In this document: positions 28,434 through 38,508 of the stretch, piece after piece
How positions within the stretch are numbered: position 1 is the first letter of the stretch
Layout of the letters: each line of letters starts with the position of its first letter
From: Gemmatimonadaceae bacterium
GTDB taxonomy: Bacteria; Gemmatimonadota; Gemmatimonadetes; Gemmatimonadales; Gemmatimonadaceae
Assembly: GCA_025934775.1 (NCBI GenBank)
Contig: JAICWO010000008.1
Coordinates: 1 to 64,000, forward strand
Direction: 5' to 3'
DNA length: 64,000 nt
Notes under the pieces: generated by a model
Told to the model about the DNA's origin: nothing
Databases searched by the model: none
Seen by the model: only the letters and a program-made list of their open reading frames with translations
Translations under genes and position numbers: made by a program

Positions 28434-28484
28434 TTGACACCGGCACAGTCGCGCACGCACAATTGACAGAGATAAGGTCAATTG
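28434..28484 (+). promoter_or_regulatory. Putative promoter with overlapping inverted-repeat operator for the uronate/xylose operon
   Basis: TTGACA (28434-28439), an 18-base spacer and CACAAT (28458-28463) form a plausible sigma70 promoter. Directly over and after the -10 box lies a perfect inverted repeat, CAATTGAC (28460-28467) and GTCAATTG (28477-28484), with 9 bases between. A dimeric repressor bound here would block the promoter. A GntR/FadR-type regulator encoded at 50705 is a candidate binder. Genes from 28545 to 38508 are probably under this control. Confidence 0.5.
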
Positions 28485-28544
28485 ATCTCACCGGACACCG
28501 GCTGCCGCCCTCGCCGTCGCCCAGAACCCAACGCCGTTGGCAGT

Positions 28545-29789
28545 ATGAAGATCATCGACATTCGGGCGACTCCCGTCAGTGTGCCGCTCGAAGCCCCACT
28601 CCGACACGCGAACGGCTGCCATTGGGGTCGCTTCGTGCGCACGATCGTCGAAGTCGAAACCGACAACGGCCTGATTGGACTCGGCGAGATGGGCGGCGGC
28701 GGCGAGAGCGCCGTCGCCGCGTTCCACGGAGTGAAGCCGTACCTCCTCGGTCATGACCCGGCGCGTCTCGAGGAGCTCCGCTTCCGCGTCGCGAACCCCA
28801 CCGCCTCGCTCTACAACAATCGCACGCAGGTCGTTGCCGCGCTCGAGTTCGCGTGCCTCGACATTCTCGGTCAAGCCTGGGGCGTTCCCGTCTCGGAAAT
28901 TCTCGGCGGCCGGTTGCGCGACCGCGTGCCGTTCGCGTCGTATCTCTTCTTTCGATATCCCAGCCCGATCGACGGCTCTGGTGAAGTGCGCACGTGCGAG
29001 CAGCTCGTTGCGGAAGCGGTGTCGCTCAAGGAGCGCTACGGCTTCACCTCGCACAAGCTCAAGGGCGGCGTCTTCTCGCCCGAGTACGAGCTGGAATGCT
29101 ACCGCGCGATCGCGCAGGCGCTCGACGGCGATCGCTTCCGCTTCGATCCGAACGGCGTCTGGTCCACGGAACAGGCGATCTGGTTCGGGCAGCGAATCGA
29201 GCACCTCCGCAACGATTATCTGGAAGATCCGGTGTTCGGCATGCACGGCATGCGTCGTACGCGTGAGAAAGTGCGCATGCCGCTCGCCACGAACACGGTC
29301 GTCGTGAACTTCGAGCAGCTCGCCGCGAACGTGCTCAACACCGCGGTCGACGTCGTGCTGCTCGACACCACCTTCTGGGGCGGCATTCGTGCCTGCGTGA
29401 AGGCCGCGGGGATCTGCGAGACCTTCCAGCTCGGCGTCGCGGTGCATTCGTCGGGCGAGCTCGGAATTCAGCTCGCCACCATGCTGCACCTGGGCGCGGC
29501 GATCCCGAACCTCACCTTCGCCGCCGACGCGCACTATCACCATCTCGTCGACGACGTGATCGAGGGCGGCAAGTTCACGTACTGCCACGGCGCCATCGAT
29601 GTGCCGACCGCGCCCGGACTGGGCGTCAAGCTCGATCGCGATCGGGTGGGTGAATATCACGAGATGTTCAATCGGCTCGGCGCCTACCCGTACGATCAGG
29701 ATCCGCTCCGGCCAGGCTGGTCGCCGCTCATTCCGAATCAGGCGTGGGCCGATCCGAGAGACGAGCGCGCTCCGCGGATTCCCGTCTGA
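28545..29789 (+). CDS. Enolase-superfamily acid-sugar dehydratase, glucarate dehydratase-like
   Basis: A 414-residue TIM-barrel enzyme starting '[13 protein letters not shown]' at ATG 28545. Active-site residues are readable: Lys171-x-Lys173 ('HKLKGG'), metal ligands Asp201 ('FDPNG'), Glu227 ('LEDPV') and Asn250 ('LATNTVVV'), then Asp274 and His301 as the His/Asp dyad. The KxK pair and an Asn third ligand are the pattern of the glucarate dehydratase subgroup, which removes water from D-glucarate or idarate to give 5-keto-4-deoxyglucarate. Exact substrate cannot be fixed from sequence. It is the first gene behind the inverted-repeat promoter and 24 bases before GH67, so it probably handles glucuronate-derived acid. 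Confidence 0.8.
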   Translation: MKIIDIRATPVSVPLEAPLRHANGCHWGRFVRTIVEVETDNGLIGLGEMGGGGESAVAAFHGVKPYLLGHDPARLEELRFRVANPTASLYNNRTQVVAALEFACLDILGQAWGVPVSEILGGRLRDRVPFASYLFFRYPSPIDGSGEVRTCEQLVAEAVSLKERYGFTSHKLKGGVFSPEYELECYRAIAQALDGDRFRFDPNGVWSTEQAIWFGQRIEHLRNDYLEDPVFGMHGMRRTREKVRMPLATNTVVVNFEQLAANVLNTAVDVVLLDTTFWGGIRACVKAAGICETFQLGVAVHSSGELGIQLATMLHLGAAIPNLTFAADAHYHHLVDDVIEGGKFTYCHGAIDVPTAPGLGVKLDRDRVGEYHEMFNRLGAYPYDQDPLRPGWSPLIPNQAWADPRDERAPRIPV

Positions 29790-29813
29790 TCGCATCGTCG
29801 AGCGCCGACGCCG

Positions 29814-32012
29814 ATGATCCGCCGCGGTGTGTTTCGATGCGCGCTCGTGTGTTCCGTCTCGTTGGCGTCGCTCGCCGGCGCTCAGTCGTCACTCCTGCCG
29901 AACGAAGACGGCTACGATCTCTGGCTCCGCTATCATCGCGTCGCTGATGCCGCGCGGCTGCGCGAGTACCGCGCCGCGATTCAGTACGTCTTCGTCGACG
30001 GCCGCTCGCCCACGCTGCATGCCGCACGCGACGAGCTGACCCGCGGCCTGAGCGGCCTCCTCGGCCGCGCGGTCCCGAGCGAAACGCACGCCGTCGACGC
30101 CACGATTGTCGCCGGCACGCCCGAGAGCTCTCGCGCGATCGCCGCGCTCGGGCTCGCGAAGCCGCTCGCGTCGCTCGGCAATGATGGTTTTCTGATACGA
30201 TCGACGAACATCGGGCGGCGGCACGCGATCGTGATCGCCGCCAACAGCGACGTCGGCGTCCTGTACGGCGCCTTTCGGCTGCTCCGGGAGATTCAGACAG
30301 ACGGGACACTGCGCGATCTCTCGATCGCTGATGCGCCGAAGGTCGAGCTGCGCCTGCTCGACCACTGGGACAACCTCGATCGCAGCGTGGAGCGCGGCTA
30401 CGCCGGTCAATCACTGTGGGAATGGAACCAGCTCCCCGACTCGATCGATCCCCGCTACCGCGACTACGCACGCGCCAACTCATCGATCGGCATCAACGGC
30501 GCGGTGCTCACCAACGTCAACGCCGACGCGCGCGTGCTCACGGCGGCGTACATCGCCAAGGTCGCCGCCCTCGCGAACGTCTTTCGGCCGTACGGCGTCC
30601 GCGTCTACCTCACGGCTCGATTCAGCGCGCCGATCGAGCTCGGCGGATTGAAGACCGCCGATCCCCTCGACGCAGGTGTGCGCGCGTGGTGGAAGGCCAA
30701 GGCCGACGAGATCTACCGCGCGATCCCCGACTTCGGCGGCTTCCTCGTGAAAGCCAATTCCGAAGGCCAGCCCGGGCCGCAGGACTATCACCGCTCGCAC
30801 GCGGACGGCGCGAACATGCTCGCGGATGCCGTGGCGCCGCATCATGGGATCGTGATGTGGCGCGCATTCGTCTACAGCAACGCCGTCCCGACCGACCGGA
30901 TCAAACAGGCGTACGACGAGTTCAAGCCGCTCGATGGGCAGTTTCGTGACAACGTGTTGGTGCAGGTGAAGAACGGCCCGCTCGATTTCCAGCCGCGCGA
31001 GCCGTTCTCGCCGCTGTTCGGCGCCATGCCGAAGACCCCGCTGATGATGGAATTCCAGATTACTAAAGAGTACTTGGGCGAAGACACGCATCTCGTGTAT
31101 CTCGGCGCGCTCGAGAGCGAGGTGCTTCGGGCGGACACGTGGGCGAACGGACGCGGGTCGACGGTGGCGCGCGTGATCGACGGCGAGCTGGATCACTACA
31201 CGCACACGGGCATGGCCGGCGTGTCGAATGTCGGCACCGATCGCAACTGGACCGGCTCGCACTTCAATCAAGCGAACTGGTACGCCTTCGGACGCCTCGC
31301 ATGGAATCCCGCGCAGTCGGCCGCGGCGATCGCGGATGACTGGATCCGCATGACGTGGTCGAACGATCCCTCGGTCGTCGCGCCCGTCGAGCACATGATG
31401 CTCATGTCGCGCGAAGCGGTGGTCGACTACATGACGCCGCTCGGGCTCGCGCACATCATGGGCACGAATCACCATTACGGTCCCATGCCCTGGTACGCGC
31501 GCGGCCGGCCGGATTGGACGCCCGTCTATTTTCATCGCGCCGACTCGATCGGCATCGGCTTCGATCGCGCACCCGCCGGAAGCAACGCCGTGGCGCAGTA
31601 CTTCCCGCCCCTGCGCGACGAGTTCGCGAACGTCGACTCGACGCCGGAAAAGTACCTGCTCTGGTTTCACCACGTACCGTGGACCTATCGCATGCGCTCG
31701 GGCCGGACGCTCTGGGACGAGCTCGTGCACCACTACTACGCCGGCGTCGACTCCGTGCGCCTGATGCAGGGCCTCTGGGAGAGCGTGCGCGGCCGAGTGG
31801 ACAGCGCGCGATTCGCGGACGTTGAGGGTTTTCTGAACATCCAGGAGCACGAAGCGGCGTGGTGGCGCGATGCGGCGGTGCTGTACTTCCAGACGTTTTC
31901 GCGCATGCCGCTGCCGGCGGGGCTCGCGCCGCCGGCGCATTCGTTGGCGTTCTACGAGTCGCTTCGCTGTCCCGCCGATCCGCGCAAACCGCGCTGCCCC
32001 GCCATTTACTGA
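29814..32012 (+). CDS. aguA: GH67 alpha-glucuronidase, exported
   Basis: A 732-residue enzyme that cuts (4-O-methyl)glucuronic acid from the non-reducing-end xylose of xylo-oligosaccharides. It has a signal peptide (1-23, 'LASLAGAQ'). The fold is the family's N-terminal beta domain, central TIM barrel and C-terminal helical domain. '[16 protein letters not shown]' and '[20 protein letters not shown]' are strong GH67 signatures, the latter with the catalytic acid Glu317; '[11 protein letters not shown]' holds another conserved acidic position. Many GH67 enzymes are cytoplasmic; this one is predicted to be periplasmic. A short rare-codon patch occurs at about 31060-31080. It lies 14 bases before xylA in the same operon. 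Confidence 0.93.
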   Translation: MIRRGVFRCALVCSVSLASLAGAQSSLLPNEDGYDLWLRYHRVADAARLREYRAAIQYVFVDGRSPTLHAARDELTRGLSGLLGRAVPSETHAVDATIVAGTPESSRAIAALGLAKPLASLGNDGFLIRSTNIGRRHAIVIAANSDVGVLYGAFRLLREIQTDGTLRDLSIADAPKVELRLLDHWDNLDRSVERGYAGQSLWEWNQLPDSIDPRYRDYARANSSIGINGAVLTNVNADARVLTAAYIAKVAALANVFRPYGVRVYLTARFSAPIELGGLKTADPLDAGVRAWWKAKADEIYRAIPDFGGFLVKANSEGQPGPQDYHRSHADGANMLADAVAPHHGIVMWRAFVYSNAVPTDRIKQAYDEFKPLDGQFRDNVLVQVKNGPLDFQPREPFSPLFGAMPKTPLMMEFQITKEYLGEDTHLVYLGALESEVLRADTWANGRGSTVARVIDGELDHYTHTGMAGVSNVGTDRNWTGSHFNQANWYAFGRLAWNPAQSAAAIADDWIRMTWSNDPSVVAPVEHMMLMSREAVVDYMTPLGLAHIMGTNHHYGPMPWYARGRPDWTPVYFHRADSIGIGFDRAPAGSNAVAQYFPPLRDEFANVDSTPEKYLLWFHHVPWTYRMRSGRTLWDELVHHYYAGVDSVRLMQGLWESVRGRVDSARFADVEGFLNIQEHEAAWWRDAAVLYFQTFSRMPLPAGLAPPAHSLAFYESLRCPADPRKPRCPAIY

Positions 32013-32026
32013 GAGCACCAACGATC

Positions 32027-33187
32027 ATGAGCGCGTACGTGCCGCACCCCGAAGACCATTTCACGTTCGGCCTGTGGACCGTCGGCAACATCGGGCGCGA
32101 TCCATTCGGCGACCCGGTGCGCGCGCCGATCGCTCCGGCTCGCATCGTCCAGCAGTTGGCCAAGCTCGGTGCCTACGGCGTGAACCTGCACGACAACGAT
32201 CTCGTCCCACGCGACGCCACGCCGGCGGAACGCGACCGCATCGTGCGCGACTTCAAGCAGGTACTCGCCGACACCGGCATGAAGGTGCCGATGGCGACGA
32301 CGAATCTTTTCGGCGATCCCGTCTTTCGCGACGGCGCATTCACCAGCAACGACGCACGCGTCCGCGCGTACGCACTGAAAAGGACGATGAGCGCGATCGA
32401 CCTCGGCGTGGAGCTCGGCGCCGCGACCTACGTGTTCTGGGGCGGACGAGAAGGGACGGATACGAGCGCGGCCAAGGATCCGCGCGACGGGATCAAGTGG
32501 TACCGCGACGCGATCAACTATCTCTGCGACTACGTGCGCGCGCAGCAGTACGACCTCCGGTTCGCCATCGAGCCCAAGCCCAACGAGCCGCGCGGCGACA
32601 TCTTTCTCCCGACGATCGGCCACGCGCTGGCCTTCGTCTACACGCTGGATCATCCGGAGATGGTCGGCCTCAATCCCGAGCTCGCGCATGATACCATGGC
32701 CGGATTGGAGTTCTCTCATGGCGTCGGCCAGGCGCTCGACGCGGGCAAGCTCTTCCACATCGACTTGAACGCGCAGAAGCCCGGCCGCTTCGACCAGGAC
32801 CTGCGATTTGGCAGCGAGGACGTGAAGGGCGCGTTCTTCCTCGTGAAGCTGCTCGAGGACGCACGCTGGACCGGCATGCGACACTTCGATAGCCACGCCT
32901 ATCGCACCGAAGACGAGCAAGGCGTGTGGGACTTCGCCGCTGGAAGCATGCGGACGTATCTCATTCTCGAGGACAAGGTCGCGCGCTTCAACGCCGACGC
33001 GGAGATTCAGGGTTTGCTGAATGATCTGCGCAGCCGCGGCGGCGCCGACTCGCCGGAGCGCTTTTCCGCCGAAGGCGCGCAGACGCTCAAGGATCGCGCG
33101 TTCGATCTCGACGCGATGCGCGCCACGGGGTACGCATACGAGAAGCTCGATCAGCTCACGATGGAGATTCTCCTCGGAGTGCGCTGA
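32027..33187 (+). CDS. xylA: Xylose isomerase
   Basis: A 386-residue cytoplasmic enzyme that converts D-xylose to D-xylulose with two divalent metals. The short N-terminus '[19 protein letters not shown]' and length are of class I (Actinoplanes/Streptomyces type). Catalytic and metal sites are visible: His in 'NLHDNDL', 'FWGGREGTD', Glu in '[11 protein letters not shown]', '[17 protein letters not shown]' and '[11 protein letters not shown]'. The ATG at 32027 follows GATC-spaced weak purines. The stop is one base before the xylB start, so expression is coupled to the kinase. It receives xylose from the extracellular and intracellular xylosidases in the locus. Confidence 0.96.
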   Translation: MSAYVPHPEDHFTFGLWTVGNIGRDPFGDPVRAPIAPARIVQQLAKLGAYGVNLHDNDLVPRDATPAERDRIVRDFKQVLADTGMKVPMATTNLFGDPVFRDGAFTSNDARVRAYALKRTMSAIDLGVELGAATYVFWGGREGTDTSAAKDPRDGIKWYRDAINYLCDYVRAQQYDLRFAIEPKPNEPRGDIFLPTIGHALAFVYTLDHPEMVGLNPELAHDTMAGLEFSHGVGQALDAGKLFHIDLNAQKPGRFDQDLRFGSEDVKGAFFLVKLLEDARWTGMRHFDSHAYRTEDEQGVWDFAAGSMRTYLILEDKVARFNADAEIQGLLNDLRSRGGADSPERFSAEGAQTLKDRAFDLDAMRATGYAYEKLDQLTMEILLGVR

Positions 33188-33188
33188 G

Positions 33189-34682
33189 GTGCCAGCCTCC
33201 TTCCTCGGCATCGACGTCGGCACGAGCGGCGTGAAGGCGATCCTCGTCGCCGAGAGCGGCGACGTGATCGCGAGCGCCGTCACGCCCCTGCAACTGTCGA
33301 CGCCGCAGCCCGGCTGGGCGGAGCAGGAGCCCGAGTCATGGTGGCAGGCGAGCATCGCGTCCATTCGCACGCTTCTCGCCGCGCGCCCCGACGCGAACGT
33401 CGCGGCGATCGGGATTTCCGGGCAGATGCATTCCTCCGTTTTTCTCGATGCCAAGGGCACCGTGATTCGGCCCGCACTCCTCTGGTGCGACGGCCGAACG
33501 ACGGCGGAGTGCCGGGAGATCACGGACGCCGTGGGCGGCGAGATGCGCCTCCGCGATCTCGCGTGCAATCCCGCGCTCGAGGGATTCACGCTGCCCAAGG
33601 TGCTGTGGCTCAGGCGCAACGAGCCGGAGGCGTTCGCTCGCCTCGGCACGGTGCTGCTCGCGAAAGATTTCGTCCGCTATCGACTCACCGGCGTGCTCGC
33701 GACGGAGCCGTCCGATGCGTCGGCGACGCTGATGTACGACACGGCGCATTTGCGCTGGAGCGACGAGATCCTCTCCGCCGTGAACCTGCCGGCGTCGCTC
33801 GTGCCCGCCGTGGGCGGATCGAGCGAGATTCTGGGCACCATCTCGCTCGAGGCGTCCGGCCTCACGGGTCTCGCGGTCGGCACGCCAGTCGTCGGCGGCG
33901 GAGCTGACAACGCGTGCGGCGCGGCCGGCGTTGGCGCGATCGCGCCCGGCGAAGCGGTGACGAGTTGGGGCACCTCGGGCACCGTGCTCGCGCCCATGCT
34001 CTCGCCGCACGTCGATCCTGCCCTCCGCGCGCACACCTTCTGCCACGTCGCGCCGAACGTCTGGTATCTCATGGGCGTCGTGCTCTCCGCCGGCGGCGCA
34101 TTCGCCTGGTATCGCGATCAGCTCGCGCGCGACCTCGCGAGCACCGGCGAAGCGAACGAACGGCTGAACGCCGAAGCCGCCGCCATCGAGCCGGGCGCGG
34201 GCGGCGTGACGTTTCTTCCATACTTGCAAGGCGAGCGCACGCCGCATCGCGATGCCTCCGCGCGCGCGGCGTTCCTCGGCCTCTCCCTCGCCCACAGCCG
34301 CGCCCACATGACGCGCGCCGTCGTGGAAGGTGTGTGCTTCGCGCTCCGCGACTCGCTCGCCATTCTCGAGGAGCTCGGTGTCGCACCCGAGCACATGCTG
34401 CTCACCGGAGGCGGCGCCAAGAGCGCGTTCGTCCGACGGCTGCAATCGGAAGTGTTCGGACTGCCCGTGTGCACCGCCAATCGCGAGGAAGGTCCCGCCT
34501 ACGGCGCCGCTCTGCTCGCCGCCGTCGGAGCCGGCGCGTTCCCCGATCTGGCCGCGGCCGCGCACGCCATGCTCGCGCGCACCCGTCTCGAGCATCCCGA
34601 AGCCGGCACGCACGCGCGGTACGACGAGCCATATCGCCGTTTTCGGGCCTCCTACCGCGCCGCGCGAATCGCCACAGATTGA
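33189..34682 (+). CDS. xylB: Xylulokinase
   Basis: A 497-residue FGGY-family kinase that phosphorylates D-xylulose to xylulose 5-phosphate for the pentose phosphate pathway. The N-terminal 'FLGIDVGTSGVKAIL' is the phosphate 1 motif, 'GISGQMHSSVFLD' the sugar-binding strand, and the catalytic Asp is in 'GGGADNACGAAG' (about residue 240). The adenosine motif is 'LLTGGGAKSAF'. The start is GTG 33189, one base after the xylA stop. The stop overlaps the next ATG by one base, so the operon is tightly packed. Confidence 0.95.
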   Translation: MPASFLGIDVGTSGVKAILVAESGDVIASAVTPLQLSTPQPGWAEQEPESWWQASIASIRTLLAARPDANVAAIGISGQMHSSVFLDAKGTVIRPALLWCDGRTTAECREITDAVGGEMRLRDLACNPALEGFTLPKVLWLRRNEPEAFARLGTVLLAKDFVRYRLTGVLATEPSDASATLMYDTAHLRWSDEILSAVNLPASLVPAVGGSSEILGTISLEASGLTGLAVGTPVVGGGADNACGAAGVGAIAPGEAVTSWGTSGTVLAPMLSPHVDPALRAHTFCHVAPNVWYLMGVVLSAGGAFAWYRDQLARDLASTGEANERLNAEAAAIEPGAGGVTFLPYLQGERTPHRDASARAAFLGLSLAHSRAHMTRAVVEGVCFALRDSLAILEELGVAPEHMLLTGGGAKSAFVRRLQSEVFGLPVCTANREEGPAYGAALLAAVGAGAFPDLAAAAHAMLARTRLEHPEAGTHARYDEPYRRFRASYRAARIATD

Positions 34683-35749
34683 TGGCCACGAGTTCCCTCC
34701 CCGTGCCCAATCACATGCGCGCTGTCGTTCGTGGCCTGCTCGGATCGCAGGAAATCGGTCTCGTGACGGTGTTGATCGCCGCCGCCATTGCCCTCTCACT
34801 GCTCGCCGGATCGCACCTGGACCGCGCGAACGGCCAGATCGTGAACAACTTCTGGAATTCATATACCCTCATACAGACCGCGACCGACGCCAGCTTCTTC
34901 GCGATCATGGCGATCGGCTCGACGATCGTGATCATCTCCGGCGGCATCGATCTCTCGGTCGGCTCGATCTACGCGCTCTCCGGCGTTTCGATGGCGCTCT
35001 GCCTGCGGTGGCTGTCGTCGTCGAGCGGCGCGACCACGACGCTCGCCGGCATCATCGTCTGTGTCGGCGTCGGATTGCTCTGCGGATTGCTCAACGGCGT
35101 GCTCGTCGTCGGCCTTCGCGTGCATCCCTTCATCGTCACGCTCGGCACGATGTGGATCCTGCGTGGCATCGCGTTCGTCGCCACGCACGCCGAGAGCATT
35201 CTCGTGCCGACGTCCGTGACCGCGGTGACCAAGGCGTCGCTCGGCATGGGCGGCGGCCTGTTCCCCGTGCCGATGCTCGCCATGATCGTGACGACGATCA
35301 TCGGCGCGATCTATTTGCGACGCACCGTCATGGGCCGGCACGTGTTCGCCTTCGGCGGCAACCCGGAGGCGAGCCGCTACGCCGGTCTCTCGCTGAGCCG
35401 TATTCAGATCGGCGTGTACGCGATCTCCGGAGCGACCGCGGGACTCGCGGCGTTCCTCGGCGCCACGTTCTACGGCTCGGCGTCGTCGGCCGACGGACAG
35501 GGCTACGAGCTGTACGTGATCGCCGCGGCCGTCGTCGGTGGTGCGAGTCTCATCGGCGGCAAGGGAAGCGCGATCGGCGCCACGCTCGGCGCGCTGCTCA
35601 TCGTCCTCATTCGGCAGTCGATTCGCACGCTGCACGCGGACCAGAACTATGAGTGGATCATCATCGGCTGCGCCATCATCATCGCCGTCGTGATCGACCG
35701 CTGGAGCCAGGGCCTCACCGCGCGCCGGCTCGCGCGCGCGGCCGGCTGA
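34682..35749 (+). CDS. Sugar ABC transporter permease (RbsC/XylH type)
   Basis: A 355-residue inner-membrane protein of the BPD_transp_2 family with about nine to ten hydrophobic helices. The ribose/xylose signature 'IVIISGGIDLSVGSIYALSG' is at about residues 80-100, and the conserved cytoplasmic loop 'NPEASRYAGLSLSRIQI' that contacts the ATPase is further on. It follows xylB with a one-base stop/start overlap and precedes the ATPase by 15 bases. Context points to xylose or a related pentose as substrate. No periplasmic binding protein gene is present in this operon. Confidence 0.9.
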   Translation: MATSSLPVPNHMRAVVRGLLGSQEIGLVTVLIAAAIALSLLAGSHLDRANGQIVNNFWNSYTLIQTATDASFFAIMAIGSTIVIISGGIDLSVGSIYALSGVSMALCLRWLSSSSGATTTLAGIIVCVGVGLLCGLLNGVLVVGLRVHPFIVTLGTMWILRGIAFVATHAESILVPTSVTAVTKASLGMGGGLFPVPMLAMIVTTIIGAIYLRRTVMGRHVFAFGGNPEASRYAGLSLSRIQIGVYAISGATAGLAAFLGATFYGSASSADGQGYELYVIAAAVVGGASLIGGKGSAIGATLGALLIVLIRQSIRTLHADQNYEWIIIGCAIIIAVVIDRWSQGLTARRLARAAG

Positions 35750-35764
35750 CGGCTCGAGCGGCGC

Positions 35765-37255
35765 ATGAGCGAGCTCGCGGTTCGGTTCGAGCACATCACC
35801 AAGCGATTCCCCGGCGTCCAAGCGTTGAGCGACGTCTCGCTCGACATCGCCGCCGGCAGCGTGCACGCGCTCTGCGGCGAGAACGGCGCCGGCAAGAGCA
35901 CGCTCGGAAAGATCCTCGCCGGCATTCACCGGCCCGACTCGGGCCGCGTGATCATACACGGCGCCGCGGTGGATTTCGCGACGCCGCGCGACGCGCTCGC
36001 CGCCGGCGTCGGTATGGTGCATCAGGAGCTCGCGTTCTGCGACAACTTGTCGGTCGCCGAGAACCTGTGCCTCGGTGCGCTGCCGGCGCGGCGAGGCATG
36101 CTGCGCCGATCCGAGATGCGCCGCCGCGCCGTCGCGATGCTCGCCGAGATCGGCGCGGATCTCGACGTCACGCGCCGTCTGGGCGATCTGCCGATCGCGC
36201 AACAGCAAGTCGTCCAGATCGCGGCGGCAGTGGGGAGCGGGGCGCGCATTCTCGTGTTCGACGAGCCCACGAGCAGCCTCACGCAACACGAGGCTGAGCG
36301 ACTCTACGGTCTGATCGATCGCCTGAAACAGCGCGGCGTCACCTGCATCTACGTCTCGCATCGCATGCCCGAGGTCTTCCGGTTGTGCGACACCGTGACG
36401 GTGCTGCGCGATGGCCGGCACGTCGCCACCCGGCCGGCCCCCGAGCTCACCGAAGCCGAGATCGTGCGGCTGATGATCGGCCGAGACATGGCCGAGTACT
36501 TCCCCACGCAGACCGACGTGGTGAACGCCGCCGAGCTGCTGCGCGTTCGAGAATTGTCATCGCCCGGCAAGCTGTACGACATCTCGTTCAGCGTGCGGGC
36601 CGGCGAGATCGTCGGACTCGCGGGACTCGTCGGCGCGGGGCGCTCCGAGATCGCCGCCGCCTTGTTCGGTCTCGACCCGCACGCCCGCGGTGAGATCGAG
36701 GTCCGCGGCAAACGCGTCGACATCGCGCGGCCGGCGGACGCGATTCGACACGGTGTGGCGCTCGTGCCGGAGGACCGCAAGCTCCAGGCGCTCGTTCCGC
36801 TCGAGACGTGCGCGCACAACACGACGCTGCCCATTCTGCCGCGGCTCTCCACGCTGTCGTGGATTCACCGCGGTCGCGAGCGCGCGATCGTCGACGACTA
36901 CTTCGCGCGCCTTCGCGTGCGCGCGGCCTCGCCCGACGTGCTGGTCTCGGCGCTCTCCGGCGGGAACCAGCAGAAGGTCGTCCTCGCGCGATGGCTCGCC
37001 GCGCGGTCGACCGTGTTGATCCTCGACGAGCCCACCCGCGGCGTCGACGTTGGCGCGAAGGCGGAGATTCACGGGTTGGTCGGCAAGCTCGCGGCCGAGG
37101 GCGCCGCGATCCTGCTCATCTCGAGCGAGCTGCCGGAGTTGCTCCGCCTCGCGACGCGCATCCTCGTCGTTCGCGAGGGGCGCCTGGCTGGCGAGGTGCC
37201 GGCATCCTCGGCGACGCAGGACGGACTCCTACGCTTGATGGCGGGGCTCACCTAA
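35765..37255 (+). CDS. Sugar ABC transporter ATP-binding protein (RbsA/XylG type, two domains)
   Basis: A 496-residue protein with tandem ABC domains. Domain 1 has Walker A 'GENGAGKST' (about residue 40), 'HQELAF' Q-loop and Walker B 'ILVFDEPTSSL'. Domain 2 has the usual degenerate Walker A 'GLVGAGRSE', signature 'LSGGNQQK' and Walker B 'VLILDEPTRGVD'. It works with the preceding permease; a pentose import role is inferred from xylA/xylB next door. It differs from the BMP-type ATPase at 3716 in keeping the second Walker B acidic residues. The stop overlaps the esterase ATG by one base. Confidence 0.92.
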   Translation: MSELAVRFEHITKRFPGVQALSDVSLDIAAGSVHALCGENGAGKSTLGKILAGIHRPDSGRVIIHGAAVDFATPRDALAAGVGMVHQELAFCDNLSVAENLCLGALPARRGMLRRSEMRRRAVAMLAEIGADLDVTRRLGDLPIAQQQVVQIAAAVGSGARILVFDEPTSSLTQHEAERLYGLIDRLKQRGVTCIYVSHRMPEVFRLCDTVTVLRDGRHVATRPAPELTEAEIVRLMIGRDMAEYFPTQTDVVNAAELLRVRELSSPGKLYDISFSVRAGEIVGLAGLVGAGRSEIAAALFGLDPHARGEIEVRGKRVDIARPADAIRHGVALVPEDRKLQALVPLETCAHNTTLPILPRLSTLSWIHRGRERAIVDDYFARLRVRAASPDVLVSALSGGNQQKVVLARWLAARSTVLILDEPTRGVDVGAKAEIHGLVGKLAAEGAAILLISSELPELLRLATRILVVREGRLAGEVPASSATQDGLLRLMAGLT

Positions 37256-38508
37256 TGAAAGAGATAATTTTTTATCGCGTTGTGACAAGAATTTGTCTTT
37301 CGTGCGTTCTCGTCACTGCCCTCGCGTGCGGCGCGCATCACGCGACGATCGCGCCGGCCGAGGCGCACTGGGTCGCATCATGGCAGGGGGCGCCCCAGCT
37401 CACCGAGCCGCGCAACATGCCGCCGGTGCCGCTCGCGCACGTCACGCTCCGCCAAGTGATTCACACGTCGATCGGCGGTACACGCTGGCGCCTGCGCTTC
37501 TCGAATGAATTCGGCAACGGGCCCGTCGTGATCGCGTCGGCGCACGTCGCGCGCTCCGTGCGCCGCGATACGGTAGATGTCAGCACCGACCGCGCGCTCG
37601 CCTTCGATGGCCGCCAGCGCGTCACGATTCCCGCGGGCGGCACGGCTACCTCCGATCCGATCGACATCACCGTTGCGCCGCTCGCGAATCTCGCGATCAC
37701 GACCACAATCGACACCACTCCTTCGGCGCTCACCGGTCATCCGGGGTCGCGCACGACGTCGTTCATCGTTGCCGGCGATCACGGCGTGGATCGCGCCTTC
37801 GCCAACGCCGCGACCACCGAGCATTGGTATCTCATCGACCGCCTCGACGCGATCGCGCCCGGCGACGCCGCGGCGGTCGTGGTGCTCGGCAATTCCATCG
37901 CCGACGGGCGCGGCTCCGGCACGGACCGCAACGATCGCTGGCCCGACATTCTGAGCGCGCGACTCCGCGCGAGTGACGCGACGAAGAACGTCGCTGTGCT
38001 CAACGCCGGCATCGGCGGGAATGCGATCGTGCGCGGCGGTCTCGGACCCACGGCGCTCGCGCGCTTCGATCGCGATGTGCTCGAGCAGCCCGGCGCGCGG
38101 TGGGTGCTCATCTCGGAAGGCGTGAACGACATCGGCGGAGCGCGCCCCGGCACCGGGGCCGCAATCGCACAGGCGCTGATCGCGTCATACGAGCAGATGA
38201 TCGATCGCGCCCACGCACGACACCTGCGCGTGTACGGTGCGACCATCTTGCCGTTCGGCGGTTCGTTCTACGACAGCCCCGATCACCGTGAGGCTCGGCG
38301 CACCGTCAATACGTGGATTCGATCGAGCAAAGCGTTCGACGCCGTGATCGATCTCGACGCGGTGATGCGTGACCCGAACGACGCCGAACGACTGCGCGCC
38401 GACGGCGACAGCGGCGACCACCTGCACCCGAATGAAGCCGGCTATCGGGCGCTCGCGGGCGCGATCGATCTCGCGCTCTTCACGCGCGCTACCAGCGATC
38501 GGTTCTGA
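37255..38508 (+). CDS. SGNH/GDSL hydrolase, probable acetyl-xylan esterase
   Basis: A 417-residue exported esterase. The N-terminal hydrophobic segment ends in 'ALAC' (Cys25), a likely lipobox. An N-terminal beta domain (about 35-200) precedes the SGNH domain. Block I reads 'VVLGNSIADG' with Ser214: the usual GDS is GNS. Block II Gly is in 'NAGIGGN', block III Asn in 'SEGVNDIGG', and block V Asp388/His391 in 'DHLHPNEAG'. The arrangement resembles XynE-type esterases that remove acetyl groups from xylan. The first codons are very AT-rich, with a short inverted repeat GATAA-TTTT-TTATC at 37263-37276. The 3' end overlaps the convergent SASA gene by 20 bases. Confidence 0.82.
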   Translation: MKEIIFYRVVTRICLSCVLVTALACGAHHATIAPAEAHWVASWQGAPQLTEPRNMPPVPLAHVTLRQVIHTSIGGTRWRLRFSNEFGNGPVVIASAHVARSVRRDTVDVSTDRALAFDGRQRVTIPAGGTATSDPIDITVAPLANLAITTTIDTTPSALTGHPGSRTTSFIVAGDHGVDRAFANAATTEHWYLIDRLDAIAPGDAAAVVVLGNSIADGRGSGTDRNDRWPDILSARLRASDATKNVAVLNAGIGGNAIVRGGLGPTALARFDRDVLEQPGARWVLISEGVNDIGGARPGTGAAIAQALIASYEQMIDRAHARHLRVYGATILPFGGSFYDSPDHREARRTVNTWIRSSKAFDAVIDLDAVMRDPNDAERLRADGDSGDHLHPNEAGYRALAGAIDLALFTRATSDRF

